64,000 nt of DNA from an uncultured Oscillospiraceae bacterium (GTDB lineage: Bacteria > Bacillota > Clostridia > Oscillospirales > Acutalibacteraceae), in assembly GCA_949289045.1 (NCBI GenBank), contig CASEMN010000001.1:124001-188000 (forward strand), in the 5' to 3' direction. Position 1 is the first letter of the stretch. Every line of letters begins with the position of its first letter. The position numbers and the translations under genes are program-made. This document shows, in pieces, positions 60,720-64,000 of the stretch. The notes below the pieces were generated by a model, which searched no databases, was not told the DNA's origin, and saw nothing but the letters and a program-made list of their open reading frames with translations.

Positions 60720-61268
60720 ATGGAAGCTATTGATCGTAAAAAAGAGATTATAAACAATTGCCTCGAGCTTCTTGTTGAGAGAGGGTTAACCCAAACAACA
60801 ACACGCGACCTTAGTAAAGCAATGAAATTGAAAAGCGGAGGCATGTACTACTATTTTGACTCAAAAGATGAGCTAATAATCGCCTGTGCGGAAGAAGCGG
60901 TTATTCGTGTCGAAAACAGTTTGTTTGTTCCCGCTCTGAAAGAACTTCCTCAACCGAAACAGATGATGGAACATCTTCAAACCAATGCGTTGGCAATGGC
61001 GCCGACAATGAAGTTTTTTGTGTCTGTTTGTACTGATAAGCGGTATGCAGAAGGCATGAAGCCGGTTTTGGAGCGAGTTGGAAAAAGGTACACGCAATAT
61101 GCCAACAGATTTGCGAAAGCGTTACATACGGATACAAAAGAAATTACACCCTTTGTTTTTATGATGATTACAGCCATTTCAAATTATATGGTTTTTGGCG
61201 AAGCCTCTTTTGTATCACCTCAACTTAGAGCAGTGCAGATAAAATTCGAACGCATATTAGCAGACTAA
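60720..61268 (+). CDS. TetR-family transcriptional regulator
   Basis: A 182-residue regulator. The N-terminal HTH (IINNCLELLVERGLTQTTTRDLSKAMKLKSGGMYYYFDSKDEL, about residues 10-52) is typical. The C-terminal ligand-binding half is unspecific. AAAGGCGGG precedes the ATG. It ends 36 bases before the SPFH gene in the same direction, so it may regulate that cluster. Confidence 0.88.
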   Translation: MEAIDRKKEIINNCLELLVERGLTQTTTRDLSKAMKLKSGGMYYYFDSKDELIIACAEEAVIRVENSLFVPALKELPQPKQMMEHLQTNALAMAPTMKFFVSVCTDKRYAEGMKPVLERVGKRYTQYANRFAKALHTDTKEITPFVFMMITAISNYMVFGEASFVSPQLRAVQIKFERILAD

Positions 61269-61270
61269 AA

Positions 61271-61280
61271 CTAACGATAA
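61271..61280 (+). promoter_or_regulatory. CTAACGATAA motif before the SPFH gene
   Basis: The third exact copy of the 10-mer seen at 58077 (minus) and 58615 (plus), here just after the TetR stop and 25 bases before the next ATG. Confidence 0.45.
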
Positions 61281-61304
61281 ATAGTATGAATAGGAGAATT
61301 GATC

Positions 61305-62543
61305 ATGGCAATAGCAGAAGTAATTAAGTTTGAAGGCCCCCAGGACGCACTCGTATGGAAATTCCCCTTGGAGGATTTCAATGCGACTTCGCAATTAATT
61401 GTCGATGAGACACATGAAGCCCTCCTCGTTGTAAACGGGAACGCAGCGGATCTGTTCACTGCTGGGCAAAGAACACTGTCCGTTCCGAACATTCCAATTG
61501 CGAGAAAATTGATCGAGATTCCTACAGGCGGCAACTCCCCGTTCCCGTGCAAGGTTTTCTTTATCAACAAAGTACACCAGATGGATCTGCTTTGGGGTAC
61601 GCAAGGCCCTATTGCTTTGGAAGATCCCTTGTACGACATCTTTATGCATGTGATGGCAAACGGTAGTATGTCCATTTCAGTTGATAACTCTCGCAAGTTC
61701 GTTTTGAAGATGGTCGGCTTTAGGGATAACTTCAGCAATGACGAGTTGATCTCAAAATTCAGAGGCATTATTTCTTCCCATGTGAAAGACTGCATCTCGA
61801 AAATTATGATCAACGGTATGCTAAGTTACTTCATGATGAATGCACATCTGTTCGAACTTAGCGGTGTTATCAAAGAAAGGCTCGATGTAATTTTTGAGGA
61901 ATACGGAATCAAGATTCAGTACTTCAACATGGAGACAATCGAGGTTCCCGAAGCTGACTACAAAAAGGTCAGTGAAGCAAAAGAGCGCAGGACCAGCCGA
62001 ATGATTGAGGGCTACACATGGCAAGAAGAACGTCAAATGATGATCGCCGAAAAGTTTGCAGGCAATGAAGGCACCATGGGAAATGTCGGCGGTGCCGTCG
62101 GCGGTTTTATGATGGGTGGTGCTATGGGTGGCTCAATCGTAGACATTGCAAGAAATGCGCTTGATCCCGATAAGATTCCCAAAGAAAAGTCTCCCAAAGA
62201 TGCGGCCGGGACACATCCACGCCCTGGTCAGGGCCCAGGGAAAATCGATGTAAATGAGTTCTTTAAGCCTAAAGATGAATCTACAGGACCTGCAACTGAC
62301 GGAGAAAAATGTCCAAAATGCGGTGCCGATTTACCTCCGAATGCTAAATTCTGTTTAAGCTGTGGAGAACGAATTCAGCACGATAACAACATGGTAGTCT
62401 GCCCGAATTGCGGCAAGACCGTTCCGAAGGGCAAGTTCTGCTTTGAGTGTGGATATAAATTCTCAGCAAACACCTGTCCTAAATGTGGAGCAGCATTGCC
62501 GGAAGGCGCAAAATTTTGCCTCGAATGCGGTGAAAGACTGTAA
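61305..62543 (+). CDS. SPFH-domain protein with three C-terminal zinc ribbons (YdjI-like)
   Basis: A 412-residue protein. Residues 1 to about 240 are an SPFH/band 7-like domain of the virion-core/YdjI type (VIKFEGPQDALVWKFPLEDF, FFINKVHQMDLLWGT). A Gly-rich hinge (GNVGGAVGGFMMGGAMGG) follows. Three zinc ribbons then occur (CPKCGADLPPNAKFCLSCG, CPNCGKTVPKGKFCFECG, CPKCGAALPEGAKFCLECG). Related Bacillus proteins work with PspA-like envelope-stress systems. The ATG at 61305 has AGGAG upstream. Confidence 0.82.
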   Translation: MAIAEVIKFEGPQDALVWKFPLEDFNATSQLIVDETHEALLVVNGNAADLFTAGQRTLSVPNIPIARKLIEIPTGGNSPFPCKVFFINKVHQMDLLWGTQGPIALEDPLYDIFMHVMANGSMSISVDNSRKFVLKMVGFRDNFSNDELISKFRGIISSHVKDCISKIMINGMLSYFMMNAHLFELSGVIKERLDVIFEEYGIKIQYFNMETIEVPEADYKKVSEAKERRTSRMIEGYTWQEERQMMIAEKFAGNEGTMGNVGGAVGGFMMGGAMGGSIVDIARNALDPDKIPKEKSPKDAAGTHPRPGQGPGKIDVNEFFKPKDESTGPATDGEKCPKCGADLPPNAKFCLSCGERIQHDNNMVVCPNCGKTVPKGKFCFECGYKFSANTCPKCGAALPEGAKFCLECGERL

Positions 62544-62556
62544 GGAGTGAATGAAA

Positions 62557-63258
62557 ATGAAAAACTCAAACACCAAGACAAAAAACACTGTTGGAATAGC
62601 CCTAATTTATGTAATCTTGCTTGGAGTATTCAACCTCCTTGTGTTTACCATCTTCAAAACTCGGACAAACGTGTTTTGGCTGAGCTATGCTTTTATGACG
62701 CTTGCTTTTGTCGTTCAGATTATAAGCATGTTTTTATCATTTAAAACTGCCGATGTTGAAACCGCATTCTTCGGTATCCCTTTGGCGTCATTCTCAATTT
62801 ATTATTTATGTGCGGCTCTTATCATTGGCGCATTGTTCATGATTTTCCAGCAAGCGAGTTTTACTCTTGCGCTTGTCATTCAACTACTCGTCCTCGCCGC
62901 TTTTTTGATCATAGCCATCATTTCGCTGATGGCGCGGGACACCGTACAGCAGATTGGGGAAAACATCAAAGAGAATGTTTCCAACCTTAAGTCTGTTCTT
63001 GTGGACATCGAATTAATGAGAGATTCCTGCTCTGATCCAGAATTGAAAGAGGCGCTTAGAAAGCTATCTGAAACTGTCAAGTATTCAGATCCAATGACCA
63101 ACGACTCTGTGGCAAGCGTCGATCAGCGCATAATGCGGAAGGTATCAGAGCTTCGTATCAACATCGACGATGGTCAAATTGCTGATGCAAAGCAAGCGTG
63201 TGGCGAGCTTGAAAGAATGTATATCGAGCGAAACAAGAAACTTGCCATTTCGAAATAG
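62557..63258 (+). CDS. Membrane protein with cytosolic helical domain
   Basis: A 233-residue protein with four membrane segments (within residues 15-125) and a C-terminal helical soluble domain (NIKENVSNLKSVLVDIELMRDSC, LERMYIERNKKL). The family is not recognised. It is 13 bases after the SPFH gene, with AAGGAG nine bases before ATG 62557, so the two are probably made together. It may anchor or receive signals from the SPFH protein. Confidence 0.65.
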   Translation: MKNSNTKTKNTVGIALIYVILLGVFNLLVFTIFKTRTNVFWLSYAFMTLAFVVQIISMFLSFKTADVETAFFGIPLASFSIYYLCAALIIGALFMIFQQASFTLALVIQLLVLAAFLIIAIISLMARDTVQQIGENIKENVSNLKSVLVDIELMRDSCSDPELKEALRKLSETVKYSDPMTNDSVASVDQRIMRKVSELRINIDDGQIADAKQACGELERMYIERNKKLAISK

Positions 63259-63277
63259 TCGTAGTGAGGTGCTGTAA

Positions 63278-64000
63278 ATGGCTGTAAGCTTCGTAGCTCG
63301 GAAATGCACGCAGTGTGCAGGAAAGCTACAGTACATAAAAGAAAAGAAAATATGGAAATGCCTCTATTGCGGTGCGGAAATTGAGAGGCAGGAGCAATAT
63401 GACGGTCTGTTTACAATCAAGAATGTAGTCAGGCAGTCATTATTGGACACTGCCTATCGTCGCCTTGACAGCGCATCCAAAAACCTTATTGAGTGTGAAA
63501 AGATAGACTCGCGGTATGTCGGAACAATTATTGCGAAGTTGGCTTATGACATGATTCGGGTAATAACACCCGGCGCATGTGATCCAAGAGACGCCAAATC
63601 AATTTTTACCCAATTAAAGAAAACATATGAGCAGCTCAAATCCACCGGTTCAGGCGTGTCGGATGATGAGGAGGCTCTGTATGAATTCCTCGAAGAGTCA
63701 GACATCTTTGCAACATTAATCTTAGTATATGATTCTCTGAACGATGTGACTCGACGCGATTTTGTGTCTCAGATGCTCGATGCGAGGGATGTGTATTCGA
63801 AACCGGCAAACAACAATCTACTGAGCTATGCTATTAAAAGCGGAAAAACAGACCTCGCCGATCAGGTTATCGCCAACTCAGACAATATTGATCCCAAAGC
63901 AGCCCTGTCTGAGGTTCTTGCGCGCTATCCAGACGGAGATGCCAAAGGTGACCGTATTGCAGCTCTTCTCGCTACGGGAGGAATAAAGTACGAGGACAGA
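63278..64000 (+). CDS. Zinc-ribbon (TFIIB-type) protein, 3' end outside window
   Basis: The open frame from ATG 63278 (GAGGTGC upstream) runs 241 codons to the window edge with no stop. A TFIIB-like zinc ribbon is at residues 10-32 (CTQCAGKL and CLYCGAEI). The rest so far is helical (TAYRRLDSASKNLIECEKIDSRYVGTI). Proteins of this kind accompany SPFH genes in Bacillus ydj-like operons. The full length and function are unknown. Confidence 0.7.
   Translation, partial: MAVSFVARKCTQCAGKLQYIKEKKIWKCLYCGAEIERQEQYDGLFTIKNVVRQSLLDTAYRRLDSASKNLIECEKIDSRYVGTIIAKLAYDMIRVITPGACDPRDAKSIFTQLKKTYEQLKSTGSGVSDDEEALYEFLEESDIFATLILVYDSLNDVTRRDFVSQMLDARDVYSKPANNNLLSYAIKSGKTDLADQVIANSDNIDPKAALSEVLARYPDGDAKGDRIAALLATGGIKYEDR

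Overview
The window looks like a chromosome segment of an anaerobic, low-to-mid-GC Firmicute, probably a gut or rumen clostridium of the Oscillospiraceae/Ruminococcaceae type. The evidence is strong AGGAGG-type ribosome binding sites, Gram-positive lipoproteins, a sortase and LPXTG-like adhesin, SpoVG and SpoVT/AbrB-type proteins, and a Gram-positive conjugation system. The species cannot be named from sequence alone.

Chromosomal part, 1-23.8 kb. Positions 2-8584 hold a tungsten/molybdenum cofactor operon: a truncated MoaD-like sulfur carrier, a MoeB/ThiF-type E1, the tungstate transporter TupABC, two MoeA proteins (one fused to a binding-protein domain), MoaC, MoaA and a MOSC-Mog fusion. The user enzyme, perhaps a tungsten aldehyde:ferredoxin oxidoreductase, is not in view. 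Positions 8823-17101 hold a GntR/FadR regulator divergent from a redox operon: HypB, an 889-residue Fe-S/FAD/NAD(P) oxidoreductase, HypA, an RnfD/NqrB-like membrane protein, a phytoene-desaturase-like flavoprotein and a flavin/2Fe-2S reductase. Two perfect TGGT-N3-ACCA palindromes lie between regulator and operon. Next come small metabolic genes (MBL-fold, VOC, GNAT), a leftward block for peptide use (PepD, OPT transporter, PqqD-like protein, small membrane protein) and a tRNA(CAT)-tRNA(Trp) pair.

Integrative and conjugative element (ICE), about 23.9 to at least 60.6 kb. Base composition rises sharply just after the tRNA genes, and about 45 genes run on the + strand. The first third is cargo: two large ArdA-like antirestriction proteins, a C5-cytosine and an N6-adenine methyltransferase, ribbon-helix-helix, AbrB and SpoVG-like proteins, and several DUF proteins. 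The middle holds a proline-rich lipoprotein, a 1665-residue thioester/SpaA/VaFE adhesin, and the transfer machinery (DUF3852-like, VirB6-like, PrgI-like, split VirB4, class B sortase, NlpC/lysozyme hydrolase). The last third holds more cargo, a repeat-rich candidate oriT, a MobC-like protein, a MobP3-type relaxase with Sel1 repeats, a Toprim primase-like protein, the VirD4 coupling protein, an HTH protein, an XRE regulator, a SLOG protein and a tyrosine integrase. Downstream are a TetR regulator and an SPFH/zinc-ribbon membrane-stress-like cluster that leaves the window.

The most unusual signal is a short, acidic-then-hydrophobic C-terminal tail (GMTM, MGGM, GMQL, VLSM and similar) on about 18 otherwise unrelated ICE proteins, including the ArdA-like proteins and the primase-like protein but not the core transfer proteins. 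It could be a shared docking or export tag that delivers anti-defence proteins into recipients. In part it may instead be a by-product of Shine-Dalgarno sequences embedded in stop/start junctions. Both readings are given.
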